Source of the DNA: Brachycybe producta
Taxonomy: Eukaryota; Arthropoda; Diplopoda; Playtdesmida; Andrognathidae
DNA length: 64,000 bases
Assembly: GCA_036925085.1 (NCBI GenBank)
Contig: JAUPFP010000006.1
Location: 8,375,325 to 8,439,324, forward strand
Reading direction: 5' to 3'
The notes under the pieces were generated by a model. That model was not told where the DNA came from and ran no database searches. It was given only the letters and a program-made list of their open reading frames with translations. The position numbers and the translations under genes are program-made. Shown here in pieces: positions 43,441-54,639 of the stretch. Positions within the stretch are counted from its first letter, which is position 1. Every line of letters starts with the position of its first letter.

Positions 43441-45690
43441 TCACGAAAGACGATGAAATCTAAAAGTGTCCGTGTTCAATCCGTTTGCCTGCAAGTGTCT
43501 CTTGTTGATGTGGAGTCGAGACAACGTCGCCTCGAGTGACTCGAGCGAATCCAAAGTTACTGCCGGACAGACGGACACGTCCAGATAATGCAGCTCGGGA
43601 CACCAATGCTTCAGAGCGTCCAAAGTTGGCTGTCCAATTTTACGACAACCCTAAATTGGAAGACACACCACAAATGAAAAGTGACCGAGTAAAACGTTTT
43701 GCACCGGAAAGGCGGTGGTTAAGGTAGTTTTAAAGTGGAAACGGCTCCCAAACTCTGATTATTCTGTTTTTCGGGTGAACAATGAAGCGAAACTCGACCG
43801 TGTTTTAGAAACTAGAAGGGTAGCTTGATCACTTAAAGGTGTTTTCATGTTGACATCATTCAAAATAATCTTTTTATGTCAGTTTGAGAAAACGATGAGA
43901 AGTTTATTTTTAAATATATCAAACTTGAAAATAATCTCAAATGCTTGCGTTACCGACCCTTCTAGTTTCTAAAACATTTTTCTGGTTTCCCTTAATTTTG
44001 CGCCTGAAAAGCAGACTAATCATAGTTTCAAAAACTAGCTGTTCATAAAACCATCTTAATACTTTCGTCATACCTGAAGGTCCAAATGTTTGAGCCGTGG
44101 CAGACACTTGACGAGTGCCACGACTCCGACGTCGGTTATCTCTCGACACTGACTCAATACGAGGTTTTCGAGACTACCGTTGCAGGCACCTATCGAAACC
44201 AATCCGCTATCGGTGATTTTGTGACAAAGACTAAGATTAAGAGAAATAAGTTCCTTAAAACGAATGGATTCCTTAAGTCCACTGTCCGTTATTTCGGAAC
44301 AAGCGCACAAATCCAACTTTCTCAGTCCACGTATGTTCGAAAGACTAAATAATAACGCCGTTTGATCGTCGTCTTTTTTGCTGTTATTCTCCTCACCACC
44401 GGATCCTTTCAATCCGACATCCGTTATCGCGTTACACCAAGCCAACTTAAGAGTACGTAACCATCGCAAGTGACGACAGATACTCTGCAACGAAGTATCG
44501 GTCACTCCTTTGCGACAGTTACTAAGATCGAGGTCTCGTAATCGAGTTAGGCAACTCGCCAAGGCAACGACGGTATCTTCCGATAAATTAGAAGCCGAGA
44601 GATTCAAACTGACGAGGCTCGTAGCGAGATTAGAGCACAACGAAGCTTGAAACCCGGAAGTATAAATGGATTCGCACTCGGAAAGATTTAAATCCGAGAG
44701 AAACGGAAGCTTACCGAGATCCACGATACCGTCTGCAGCAAGACTACGACACGTACCGAGATTTAGTGTCTTCAGTTTCGTCAGACAATGAGTCACGTTC
44801 AGAACGGCATCGTCTACGATCTTGGAACACTTCGTGACGTCGAGAACCGTTAGATCTCTCTGATGGGCACATATGGAACCGATTCCGTCAACCGATACCT
44901 GTTGACAGTTGACGAGCCGCAGCTCTTCGAGACGAAGATCGGGAAGAACGCAAAGCCGCTTCAAAGCGCTATCGTCTACCGGAGTGTTACTGAAATCGAG
45001 AGACTTTAACTTTGAACTGTGGCGTTCGAAGAATTTGACGACGTTCTGAAATGTGAGAACCGATTCGGAAGCGATGGACCTCAGACCATTCTGCGGATAA
45101 AATCGTTTATAAATCGCAGGATGAAACGAAATCTGACAACCAGCCAAAGACATCCGCACCACGTTCGGAGTAAACGATGTCAACCTGTTAAAAAGTGCGT
45201 CGGATAAATATCGATTGTTACTTAGATCGAGTTCTCGAAGGGAGACCAAAGCTTCGAGAGAAACACCGACGGATCTATCGAGAAGTTTTCCGGACATAAA
45301 GAGACTGTTGCAGCCGTCGGCAGTAAGAGACTCGAGATTCGGACATCGAAAGAGAATGTCACAAAATGTCCGTTCACTTATATCACAACTTTCGAACGTC
45401 AGTTCCGTGATGCCGGGACCGAGATTGTCCCAAAATGTATCCCATCCTCGTACGTGTTCTTTCTGTAAGCTAGCCGATCGAAATGCGACTCGATGAACCG
45501 TCTGCTGACTGTATTTCAAGGCGTCGAATCCACGGCTCACATCTTCCAACATTGTAACACCTAGTTTCTTGCCACGTCTCGAAGTTCCAACAAGACAACA
45601 ATTGTAAAGCGTGTGACAAGTACGAGCGACCGCCGTACGGTCCGAAAGGGGAAGAAATTGAACGATGTAATCGATCACCTGAAAAATCAT
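43441..45690 (-). CDS. LRRC29: F-box and leucine-rich repeat protein (LRRC29/FBXL9-like)
   Basis: Probable substrate adaptor of an SCF ubiquitin ligase. Two exons: 44074-45690 and 43441-43650, joined in phase 0 (LDLQ|GCRKIGQ), 608 residues. The N-terminus is F-box-like (IVQFLPLSDRTAVARTCHTL), followed by about 14 cysteine-containing leucine-rich repeats such as LVNCQQVSVDGIG, LNLGTCRSLAADGI, LDLCACSEITDSGL and LSQCREITDVGVVALVK. The C-terminal repeats resemble vertebrate LRRC29. The start is uncertain: ATG 45690 begins MIFQVIDYIV, but TTTTTCAG|GTGATC at 45679 is also a good acceptor, so a short 5' exon may be missing; none was found up to 49 kb among the many insertions. The single intron (423 bp) is almost wholly a MITE (43718-44072). 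Confidence 0.85.
43718..44060. mobile_element. Full copy of the AACTAGAAGGGT palindromic MITE
   Basis: Long inverted-repeat element, about 340-355 bp. Outer arms TTAAGGTAGTTTTAAAGTGG / ATAAAACCATCTTAA, middle arms GTGTTTTAGAAACTAGAAGG / CCTTCTAGTTTCTAAAACA, inner arms around AAAATAATCTTTTTAT. Fills the LRRC29-like intron, leaving about 70-80 bp, the usual intron size here. Confidence 0.85.
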
Positions 45691-45715
45691 CAATAAAATT
45701 CAATAAAAAAAAATT

Positions 45716-45990
45716 AACATCAAATATTGCTGATTTTGAACTATAGGGCCTTGTTTCCACTAGGGTGAAAATTTGAACTGTTTGAAATGCTCAACTGGTC
45801 AAAAATAGAAAATTTAATTTTTGTCAATAAGTTTATTATTTCGAAAAATATTAACATGAAAGATACCCACAGATTAATACCCTTCTAGTTTATTAAAACG
45901 CACATTCAATTCCTCCTTATTGTTGCTCCTGAAACACAGAAATAATCAGTTCGAAAATCAGCTGTTCATAAACGCAAAAACGCAGGTGAA
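45716..45990. repeat. Diverged copy of the AACTAGAAGGGT family
   Basis: Contains ATACCCTTCTAGTTTATTAA, CCTGAAACACAGAAATAATC and CAGCTGTTCATAAA at the right, with a decayed left arm. It begins about 26 bp upstream of the LRRC29-like start. Confidence 0.65.
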
Positions 45991-46163
45991 CTTTACTTGT
46001 AAATTAATTTAAAATGCAAAGTGTTTTAATAAAAAAAAATAATTAGCACAGTGATAAATATTGGCTGTTTTACGGCCGTATTCTAAAACGTTACTTAAAT
46101 TAAGCCAAAGTGAAACTTAAAGAAAGATAAATTTAAAAAAAAAGATAATCTCCATAAACATAC

Positions 46164-46189
46164 TAGGGAGAGATATCTCTCCCTAGTTA
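46164..46189. repeat. Perfect 26-bp palindrome
   Basis: ACTAGGGAGAGAT followed by its exact complement, centred on GATATC, inside longer imperfect arms (AAGATAATCTCCATAAA and its partner TTTATGGATATTA). Probably the centre of a small fold-back element. Confidence 0.8.
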
Positions 46190-46274
46190 CGGTTTTTATG
46201 GATATTATTTTTTAAAAAAATTATCTTTAAAACACGTTGCTTGAAATACAGTTAAGCCTAAACCATGGCGCCAA

Positions 46275-46480
46275 CAGGCAATTAGAAATAGGTACATACA
46301 GAAGTTGGCTCCGACCCTTTTTATGACAAACGCAACTTCTAATTGGTTGGTTATGTAGTCTGACATCACAATGCTACGCCCTTTTCAACGTCGAACCACA
46401 CAACAAACCAATTAGAAGTTGCCGGTCGTCATAAAATGGGCGGAGCCAACTGAAGTTCTCCCCGATTTCTAACTGCCTGT
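46275..46480. mobile_element. Palindromic MITE, ACAGGC family (copy A4a)
   Basis: Ends ACAGGCAATTAGAAATAGG / TTCTAACTGCCTGT; same core as the other copies. No matching target duplication at its two own borders. Confidence 0.85.
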
Positions 46481-46502
46481 CTAAAACTCGGGTGCATATA
46501 AT

Positions 46503-46684
46503 ACAGGCATTTAGAAATCGGGAAGAACTTCAGTTAGCTCCGCCCTTGTTATGACGAACGCAACTTCTAATTGGTTGGTTATGTAGTCTGACGTCACATG
46601 CTCCGCCCTTTTCAACGTCAAACCACACAACAAACCAATTAGAAGTTGCCGGTCGTCATAAAAAGGGCGGAGCCAACTTCTGTT
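46503..46684. mobile_element. Palindromic MITE, ACAGGC family (copy A4b, right end truncated)
   Basis: Left end ACAGGCATTTAGAAATCGGG; the right arm stops within CCAACTTCTGTTTT and lacks the terminal GATTTCTAATTGCCTGT. It lies 22 bp from copy A4a in the same orientation. Confidence 0.8.
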
Positions 46685-47246
46685 TTGCGTCATGGCCTAA
46701 CTTTATTTCACGAACCGGGGGGGGGTTAATATTTGAGCGGCTCTTGGAGTCTTGTTTTATGTTTGTTTTTCGATTTTCAATCAATAAACTCATAAAAAAG
46801 AGTTAAAAAGTAGATCGAAAGTAAGAAGACCTTGACTTAGTCATACGATATCAAAAGTTGTAATCTGTGTCAACATTTTTTTATTATTTAATATAAAAAA
46901 CACCAACTAGAAACCTGTTTCTTCTTTATTGATAAGTCTATTTTGCCCTGAAAAACGCAGGAAATGTGCAGACACAAAATTACACAATAAAAAATGAGTT
47001 TTGTAAACAATTTAGTTGACATCCAAATTGTTAAATGTTTCAATTTCGATTCCTTATTTCTAAAAAAAAAAATAATTTAATATATCCTCTATATGCATTT
47101 TAGTATTTTTTTTAAATATTTAATTTATATGTTTAATATTTTAAAATATTTTACAAGGAAAATATATTTTAGGTGCATAACGACAACTTTTCAACAATCA
47201 ACTTTATGAAAAATTCTAAGTTTGATTCAACCCTTGAATACTAGAA

Positions 47247-47725
47247 CAGTGGTCGCCAACCGGTGGTCCGCAAGACATTTTTGGTGGTCCGCAGAAAAAT
47301 CTGGACAATATTTGCATTTTTTTTTGTTTTATTAATAATAAAAACTAATAAATTCTTCTATTCTGAATGACAATTTTCACCCTTCTATTGCTCTAAATTC
47401 ACGAAATGTACTTAAGAGTCTAGTACAGTTCTCGTAAAATACGGCAGCACGCGAGAGAGAGCTACATTTCGTTCAGTCCCCCCCCCACCACCACGCGCTG
47501 CTTCTCCCCTAAGCTTCAGTTATTTTCTAATAATTAAACTAACTTTAATAATTTTGTTACAATTAAACAACCTTTAAAGATTTTCTATTAATAAAATGGA
47601 AGTTCTCTGATCATTATTTGACAATCGTATTTATCTTTTTTTTAAAAAAAATCATATTAGTGGTACGCGGGATTTAAAATTTTGAATTTAGTGGTCCGTG
47701 AGGTCCGAAAGGTTGGCGACCGCTG
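47247..47725. mobile_element. hAT-type non-autonomous element
   Basis: 479 bp, ends CAGTGGTCGCCAACCGGTGG and, inverted, CAGCGGTCGCCAACCTTTCG, flanked by a perfect 8-bp duplication TACTAGAA (47239-47246, 47726-47733). CAGTGGT..CCAACC ends are characteristic of hAT elements. No transposase frame. Confidence 0.93.
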
Positions 47726-48239
47726 TACTAGAATATTCTCAGTGTTTTTTTTTTCTCTCTTCATCATCATGACGATATTTTTAAAAAAAACTTTTTTTAA
47801 AGCAACTTTAAAAATGGTCAATTTACGCATTTTCTGACATCAAATTCTTGAAAATGTTTATCGTTTCATGTTGATAATATCTTTCAAAATAAACTATTAA
47901 TTGACAATAATAAAAAAACAAAACAATAGCATCTATTAAGTAGGCCTACGGTAGATTGGTTGTATGTTTTTTTAATGTTGGGTCATTTTCAAACTCTCAT
48001 AAAAAGTTTATTTTGATAGATAACAACATGAAAATGATGACTGAGAAAAACTTCAATGTGTTTTAAAAACTAGAAGGATCTAGTTTTTAAAACACATTCA
48101 AGTTTTTTCTTCATTTTTTTTAACTGAAAAACAGAGTAATTGAGAATTCAAGATGCCGTGTTTACACTTTCAAAACCACCTTAAGAGGCTAGATACATCG
48201 TTTAGTTCAAAATTTCTCCGAATGTAGGCGCTGCGATCG

Positions 48240-48905
48240 TTGTTGATTAAAAAAACGGTTTTTAACGTTTTTTCTCCCGGTTCGAAGTCACATAATAATT
48301 AATTGAAAAATAATTTCGCGTGCTAAGCTTATAAAAAGAAAACATTGTGAAGCCAGTAGATTAATGCACGTAAAAATTATTTTGTTATTGTTCTGAGTTG
48401 TTTTTAACGGGAGTTCTTCAAATGTTTGGGTGACGGTTTTTTGCTCCTATTATGGGACTTAACATGGAGTTAAAAAAACGTAAGATTTAAATGTTATTTA
48501 AAAATAGAAAGCCCTTTTCAAATTTAGAAAAAGGAATAATCCTGAAGGCAATAAATGTAAGTACGTGCTAATTTTTCTGATTGCTCTAAATCATTTTTAA
48601 TCAGAGTTCTCTTAACTTTTGTTGGACGGTGTTTTAGTCCTATGGGACTTAACATGGAGTTAAAAAACGTACGATTTTAAACGTTATTAAAAAATAGAAG
48701 GACCTTTTCAAAATTTATAAAAAGGAAACATCGTGAAGCCAATAGATGAATGTATGTGCTAATTATTTTGTTATTGTTCTAAATCAGTTTTAACGAGAGT
48801 TTTTCAAATGTTTGTGGGACGGTTTTTGATCCTATGGGATTTAACATGGGGTTGAAAAACGAACGACTTTGAACCTCGTTTAAAAATAGAAAGACCTTTT
48901 CAAAA
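48240..48905. repeat. Tandem array of about 175-bp units
   Basis: Roughly 3.5 units. Landmarks recur in order: AAGCCARTAGAT, TTATTTTGTTATTGTTCT, CGAGAGTTTTTCAAATGTTTG, GGGACTTAACATGGAGTT and AGACCTTTTCAAA. The first unit is partial. Confidence 0.8.
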
Positions 48906-49430
48906 ATTATATAAATCGAGCACGTGAAGAACAATACTTTTTATTGCATTTTGCGCTTTACTGTATTTGAATTGAGCGATTGTGAGGCGATTTCTTTCAG
49001 TTTTAGTAACACCATATAAGAACACTCATTTGTCTCGTTGTCGTCTGCTCAAAACAACAAGATGGACGGGGATCTAGGTTCTTAAAGTTGCTTTTAATAA
49101 TTTCATTTATTATATTATTAGAAGCAACTAACTTTAAGGTAGTTTTAAAGTGTAAACACATCTTGAATTCTCAATCATTCTATTTTTCAGTTAAAAAAAA
49201 ATGAAGAAAAAACTAGAATACTATAAAATCCACATCCAAACTGTACAGTATGTATGTAGGCGTACTGTGTTCTCTGAAATTTCATTGTATAAACAAATAA
49301 AAAGAGTGGGTTATCCTTTTGCTGACTGACACAGTGCACGTTTCTGTGTTCATTTGCGTTACCCAACAATGTGACGTCACACAGCCGTACATTATTGATT
49401 TAAAAAAAAAATTCTAAAAATGGTTAAAAA

Positions 49431-49794
49431 CAGGGATGGGCCATTCGAATCCTCGAATCTTCGCGCGCTTTTTTCGTCTTTCGAATCCTAACCTAAAAAA
49501 AAAAATCAAAAACCTTGATAAAATCAGTTTTAAACTCCATTGACGTCCAATAGAAGCAAGCGTTCACTAACCAAAAAAACCAGCGATGGTTGCAATTCCG
49601 GATTACCAATATCATCATCTTGTGGCCTGACCCCGAGTGAAGCCACACTTGCTTTTTCTTATTTAATATTTCATTTATTATTTCATTTATTTATATCTTC
49701 TTAATGATTAATAACATAGGATTCTTATATGAAGTATTAGAGAACCTTTTAGGATTCGGATTCGAGAAAATTTAGGATTCGTCCCTCAACTCTA
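49431..49794. mobile_element. hAT-type MITE with CAGGGATGGGCC end
   Basis: 364 bp; left end CAGGGATGGGCCATTCGAAT, right end GGATTCGTCCCTCAACTCTA, flanked by a perfect 8-bp duplication GTTAAAAA (49423-49430, 49795-49802). A second, interrupted copy is at about 54737-55432. Confidence 0.9.
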
Positions 49795-50405
49795 GTTAAA
49801 AATATAAAATCTATTTTTTAAATTGAAAAAAAAAAACAGAATAATTTAACACATATTTCACTGTTAAGATGAGTAAAAAAAAATTTCCTTTTTTGGCACA
49901 AATTCTACTAAAAATGAGGACAATCAACAAAAAAAAAAAACTTTAAAAAAAAAGGTGATTAAAAATGTAAACCATTATTTCATCATGTGTTATTTTCTTC
50001 GTGTTGTTTCAGTAAGATATAATTAAAAAAATATATATAATTGGATTAACAAATTGTTTTATTATTGAAATAAAACCGTTCAACGAAATAATATTCCGTT
50101 TTTATGAACATTTTTTTTAAAAAAATCAGATAATAAATATCATATATGATAAAAAAAAAATTATATATTTTTTTCGTGTTATTTGTTTTATCTTCTTCGT
50201 TCAGAAAAAAAAAACAAACAAACATTAAAAACAAATAATAATATAATCGGCGTCTGTAGAAATGACGTCATAAAGACAACGCAAATATCCTCATAAGTCA
50301 TAACGATACGCGGATATCTCGTTAAAGCAATCGATATTTTTTTTTTTAAAAAATAAGTTTTATAACTTCTTAATTTGCTCATCAATGTCATCATCTGCAT
50401 AAAAT

Positions 50406-50614
50406 ACTGGCAATTAGAAACAGGGACAAACAGAAGTGGGCTCCGCCCTTTTTTATGACGACCGGCAACTTCTAATTGGTTGGTTATGTAGTCTGACGGC
50501 ACATGCTCCGGCCCTTTTCAATGTGGAACCACACGACAAACCAATTAGAAGTTGCCGGTCGTCATAAAAAAAGGCGGAGCCAACTTCTGTTTGTCCCTGT
50601 TTCTAATTGCCTGT
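50406..50614. mobile_element. Palindromic MITE, ACAGGC family (copy A5)
   Basis: 209 bp, ends ACTGGCAATTAGAAACAGGG / CTAATTGCCTGT, flanked by a perfect 9-bp duplication GCATAAAAT (50397-50405, 50615-50623). Confidence 0.92.
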
Positions 50615-50929
50615 GCATAAAATAGGTCGGATTAAAAGGAAGAACATTTTCGCTAACTCTAAAACCCGAAACAATATGCTTATAGAATTGGATGAACATT
50701 ATACTTTTTTTTATACATCGTCAGTAGGTGGAATTACGTTAAATTGAGTTCGTTTGCAGGGGGTCTCTGGGAGGAGCGGGGGGGGGGGGGGGGGCGTGTA
50801 GCCCCCCTCCCCCCCCAGAATATAAAAATAATTAATTCGATTTAAAACATGATTTGCGTGTTCTTTCTGCACCCATGTTAATAATTAAGTGTTCATCTCC
50901 AAGGTTTTTGTGTTCATCTAATTCCATAT

Positions 50930-51000
50930 GCATTCTATTTTAGGTTTTAGGATTACCCACAATGTTCATCCGCGTTCATCCTTTCATCCTGACCCGCATA
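50930..51000. repeat. Second copy of the GTTCATCC dispersed repeat
   Basis: ATATGCATTCT, GGTTTTAGGATTACCC, AATGTTCATCC, GTTCATCC and ATCCTGACCC occur in the same order as at 28255-28325. Confidence 0.7.
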
Positions 51001-51159
51001 AAATTTCAGAACTTCTTCTGAAAGAAGACTAAAGAGAAAACAAAATTAAATCTCCTTGTGTCAGCGCTGAATTTTATAATATTAAAATATGAACAATTAC
51101 AATAAATTATAAATAATGCATCACATTTTTATCTCATAAATTAACGTCATTTTAAAAGT

Positions 51160-52240
51160 GCGTAAACGCTTCTCTCCAACTTTTGATTTATTCTGTATCA
51201 TCTTTCAGGTGCAAAAATGACGAGAAAGTATTTTAGAAACTAGAAGAGTAAATGAATACTTTCATTGTATTTTTTTTATATCAATTTTATGTTAATAATA
51301 TTCAAAATTAACCTTTTATGCCAAATCTTAATAATTTGTTTGTCTTTCCCGTCAAATATTAATTTAAAAACATTAAAATGGTTTATGAACAGCAGCAGAT
51401 TTTTTTAACTCTTTATTATTCTATATTCTTTCAAGAGAGCAAAATAAAGAAAAAACTAGAAGAAAAAAAAAGTGTTTTAGAAACTAGAAGGGTAGCTCAA
51501 TCACTTCAGCGTAATTTCAAGTTTGATATCTTTCAAAATAAGCTTTTTATGTGTGAGTTTGAAAATGATCTATCTTTAAGTAGATGATATTTTTTTTTTC
51601 TCAAACTCTTATAAAATGTTTTATTTTGAAAAATAACATTAAAATTATTTAGCTACTTTTCTAGTTTCTAAAACACTTTCGAATTTCTCTTAATTTTCAT
51701 CCTGAAAGATAGAATAAATTGCCACAAAACGGGGTCAGACTAAAACACGGAAATTTATGAAAACGCGCGGAAAAATCCATATTAGGCTACTATATAAGCG
51801 TTACAAGCCACGGAAAATACATGCAGACACATGGGAAAGCACGGAAAACACAAACACACGGAAAAGCGCGGAAAACACAAACACACGGAAAAGTGCGGAA
51901 AACGCTTCTAAACACATGGAAACGCGCGGAAAACACAAACACTTTCCCGTGTGTTTATAAGTGTTTTCCGTGTGTTTGTAAGTGATTTCCGCACTTTTCC
52001 GTGTGTTCATAAGTGTTATCCGCGATTTTCCGTGTTTGTAAGTGTTTTCCGTGCTTTCCCATGTGTCTACACGTATTTTCCGTGCCTTGTAACGCTTATA
52101 GTAGCCTAATATTTATTTTTCCGCGCGTTTTCCGTCAGTTTCCGTGTTTTAGTCTGACCCCACAAAACGTTAATAAAATTAATAATAGACTGACAGTATT
52201 CATTTACTCTTCTAGTTTCCAAAACACTTTCAATATAGTT
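51160..52240. mobile_element. AACTAGAAGGGT-family copies interrupted by another element
   Basis: Motifs AAAAGTGCGTAAACGC, TTTAGAAACTAGAAG and TCTTTCAAAATAAGCTTTTT recur, with facing CTTTTCTAGTTTCTAAAACA at 51655. The right arm (CATCCTGAAAGATAGAATAA) is split at 51723 by the element at 51732-52160 and resumes at 52161. At least two partial copies overlap here. Confidence 0.65.
51732..52160. mobile_element. Palindromic minisatellite element with 9-bp target duplication
   Basis: 429 bp with ends GGGTCAGACTAAAACACGGA / TCCGTGTTTTAGTCTGACCC and a perfect 9-bp duplication CACAAAACG (51723-51731, 52161-52169). Inside, CACGGAAAACACAAA-type units run rightward in the left half and inverted in the right half. 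Mutator-like by duplication length. Confidence 0.88.
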
Positions 52241-53313
52241 TTTTCTGATTTCATTTGCATATTTTGCAAAACAATAAAAAGACTCACGAACGACTGTCAC
52301 CCCCGTTAGAAGGACATTGTTAGAGGTTATAGTCCCATTGTGGAATCTCATTTGATGTCAGCGTCGTTTAACTTGGGCGCACGTTCCTGTAATTACGTCA
52401 TAGGCCGTCACGTGTTTCAATCAATCGGAACAAAATTCCTCCTTACCTGTTCTTTCAACTCCTGCCCATCTTCCCCCCCCCCCCCCCCGAGCATCTTAAC
52501 CTTTGACCCCCTCCCTCCCTCCCTGTTCACCCTTTCATTGGTAATTTATTTCCGTGTTTTCTAACAAAATTTCAGTCACGAATCCTACACTTGCTATAAT
52601 TAGAAATAATAATGTTAAGTTACCTCGTGTGGTAATAGTAGAAAGGACATTTTCCTCTTCCTTCCCGTAACTTATTTGTCCTTTTTTTGTTACTGCTTCT
52701 TCTTATAAGTCAGATAAAACACCATAGGAAACTAAGCCTCTCGCTATCTGTTTACATACACAGCAATGACAATCAGCTGAACAGCCAACGAATACGCAAT
52801 ACAATACCCAACCTATTAACCACCGTATAAAAAAAAACTAACACACACAGTGTAACGTATTCCTAAAATATCCCTCCGCAACAAAATATGTGCGCATGCG
52901 TTGAAGGTGTAAATCGTTAACCCACGCCACCAGGTGTCGCATGTGTGTCGGACACGATGCTGGCGATAGCTTTGGTCAATTTGAATTTGGCCAATAGGGA
53001 TGCAGTATTTTTTATTTCAGCATATAAAAACTGTTCTTCAAAATCAGTAGCATTCTAACTTTCTAAGCGGAATACTAAGCTGCTTTAAGCTCGTATTGTT
53101 GCTAAATGTAAATTAATATTTAATTTTTTTTTTTACATTCAGGGGTCTGCGCCCCCCCCACCCACCCTAGACCCAAGGTTTGTAGATTATGCATATGCTC
53201 TACAAACCTTGGCCCTAGGACCATCCCCCCCCCCGCTATATTATTATTATTGTTTTATTAACCCTGGTCACAGAATAAGGAGATATATCCTTATACTGTG
53301 CCCTGGTAGTCAC

Positions 53314-53507
53314 ACAGGCAAGTGTAGCCAGCACTAGCTTTTCGTTTTCTCCGCCCTTTTATGAGCGTCACACCAAATATCAACAAATTAGAAATTGATA
53401 AGGGCGGGGCATGTGACATCAGACCAAATAACAAACCAATTAGAAGTTGATGACGCTCATAAAAGGGCGGAGCAAACGAAAAGCTAGTGTTGGCTACACT
53501 TGCCTGT
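53314..53507. mobile_element. MITE with ACAGGCAAGTGTAGCC ends
   Basis: 194 bp, inverted ends ACAGGCAAGTGTAGCC / GGCTACACTTGCCTGT, flanked by GGTAGTCAC and GGTATTCAC (8 of 9 identical). The core TCCGCCCTTTTATGAGCGTC and GACATCAGACC is shared with the ACAGGC and CTGTAGACAGC families. Confidence 0.9.
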
Positions 53508-53627
53508 GGTATTCACAGTTTTTTTTTTACTGGATAGGAAAATACTGTTCACAGCTATTTGGGGGGGGGGGGAAATACTGCGATCCTATTGGATTTTCCC
53601 TGGATTTTTGCCAACCCTGCTTTGAAC

Positions 53628-53833
53628 ACAGGCAATTAGAAATCGGGAGATACAGAAGTTGGCTCCACCCTTTTTATGACGACCGGCAACTTCTAATTGG
53701 TTTGTTGTGTGGTTCGACGTTGAAAAGGGCGGAGCATGTGACGTCAAACTACATAACCAACCAATTAGAAGTTGCCGGTCGTCATAAAAAGGGCGGAACC
53801 AACTTCTGTATGTCCCGATTTCTAATTGCCTGC
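53628..53833. mobile_element. Palindromic MITE, ACAGGC family (copy A6)
   Basis: 206 bp, ends ACAGGCAATTAGAAATCGGG / CTAATTGCCTGC, flanked by GCTTTGAAC and GCTTTGATT (7 of 9 identical). Inserted 121 bp from the MITE at 53314. Confidence 0.9.
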
Positions 53834-54639
53834 GCTTTGATTAAGTGGATACTCAGGAAGTAAAACCTGCAGGAGATCAGTTGTTAATTCTTTGAAATTT
53901 TTGTTTACATTGTGTAATTTCCTTTAAAAATTGTAATTTGAATAAATAAGTTGTCACCAAACATAAATCGAATTTTCCTATTTCAACAGTGAACAAATTT
54001 TTAATGTAATTTAGCAGTAATAAATACAAATAATTATAATTAATGCCCAAGATAACAAAATAATTATCTACATAACGAATATTTTTGGTTTTTTTTTATT
54101 AAAATGATACATAAATTTTACGTATGGAGTTTTTCAATTTAGATTAGGGGTTAAAACATTTTATCGGATTAATACAAGGGGGGGGGGGGATTCGTAAAAA
54201 GCAAATTTGACAGTGCATAGTTCTGTTAATTATTACAAACCGTAATTATTGCATAATTGTATAAATAAGTTTCATACGTTTGGCTCAGACTTGCCAAGGG
54301 GTAAATTGCAAGTTATTTAAAGACCTGTTTATCTTATTGAATGTCTAAAACCCAACGCCCTAATCAGAATAATTAAAAGTATAAGAGTTGTGGTACAGCA
54401 AAATCGTTTAAAATAAAATCTCAGAAATTATAAACGCTACACATTTTAGAACATCTAATTGTTTGTAACAAATCAAACTAATATACAGTAGGATTAAAAA
54501 AAAGTTGTTGAAACTTAAAAACTGTGGTTTAAACTGTATTTTTCGATCATTTTCAAAATTCACTATTATTCCCTACTATTTTTTTCATTTTTTGTAAATC
54601 TTACCTTTTGATTGGGTGTTAATAACAATCTTAAGGTGG

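Noticed and set aside
51757-52309. Frames such as NTRKSAENTNTRKSAEN and FRVFVFSALFRVFVFS
   Set aside because: Translations of the CACGGAAAACACAAA minisatellite within the element at 51732-52160.
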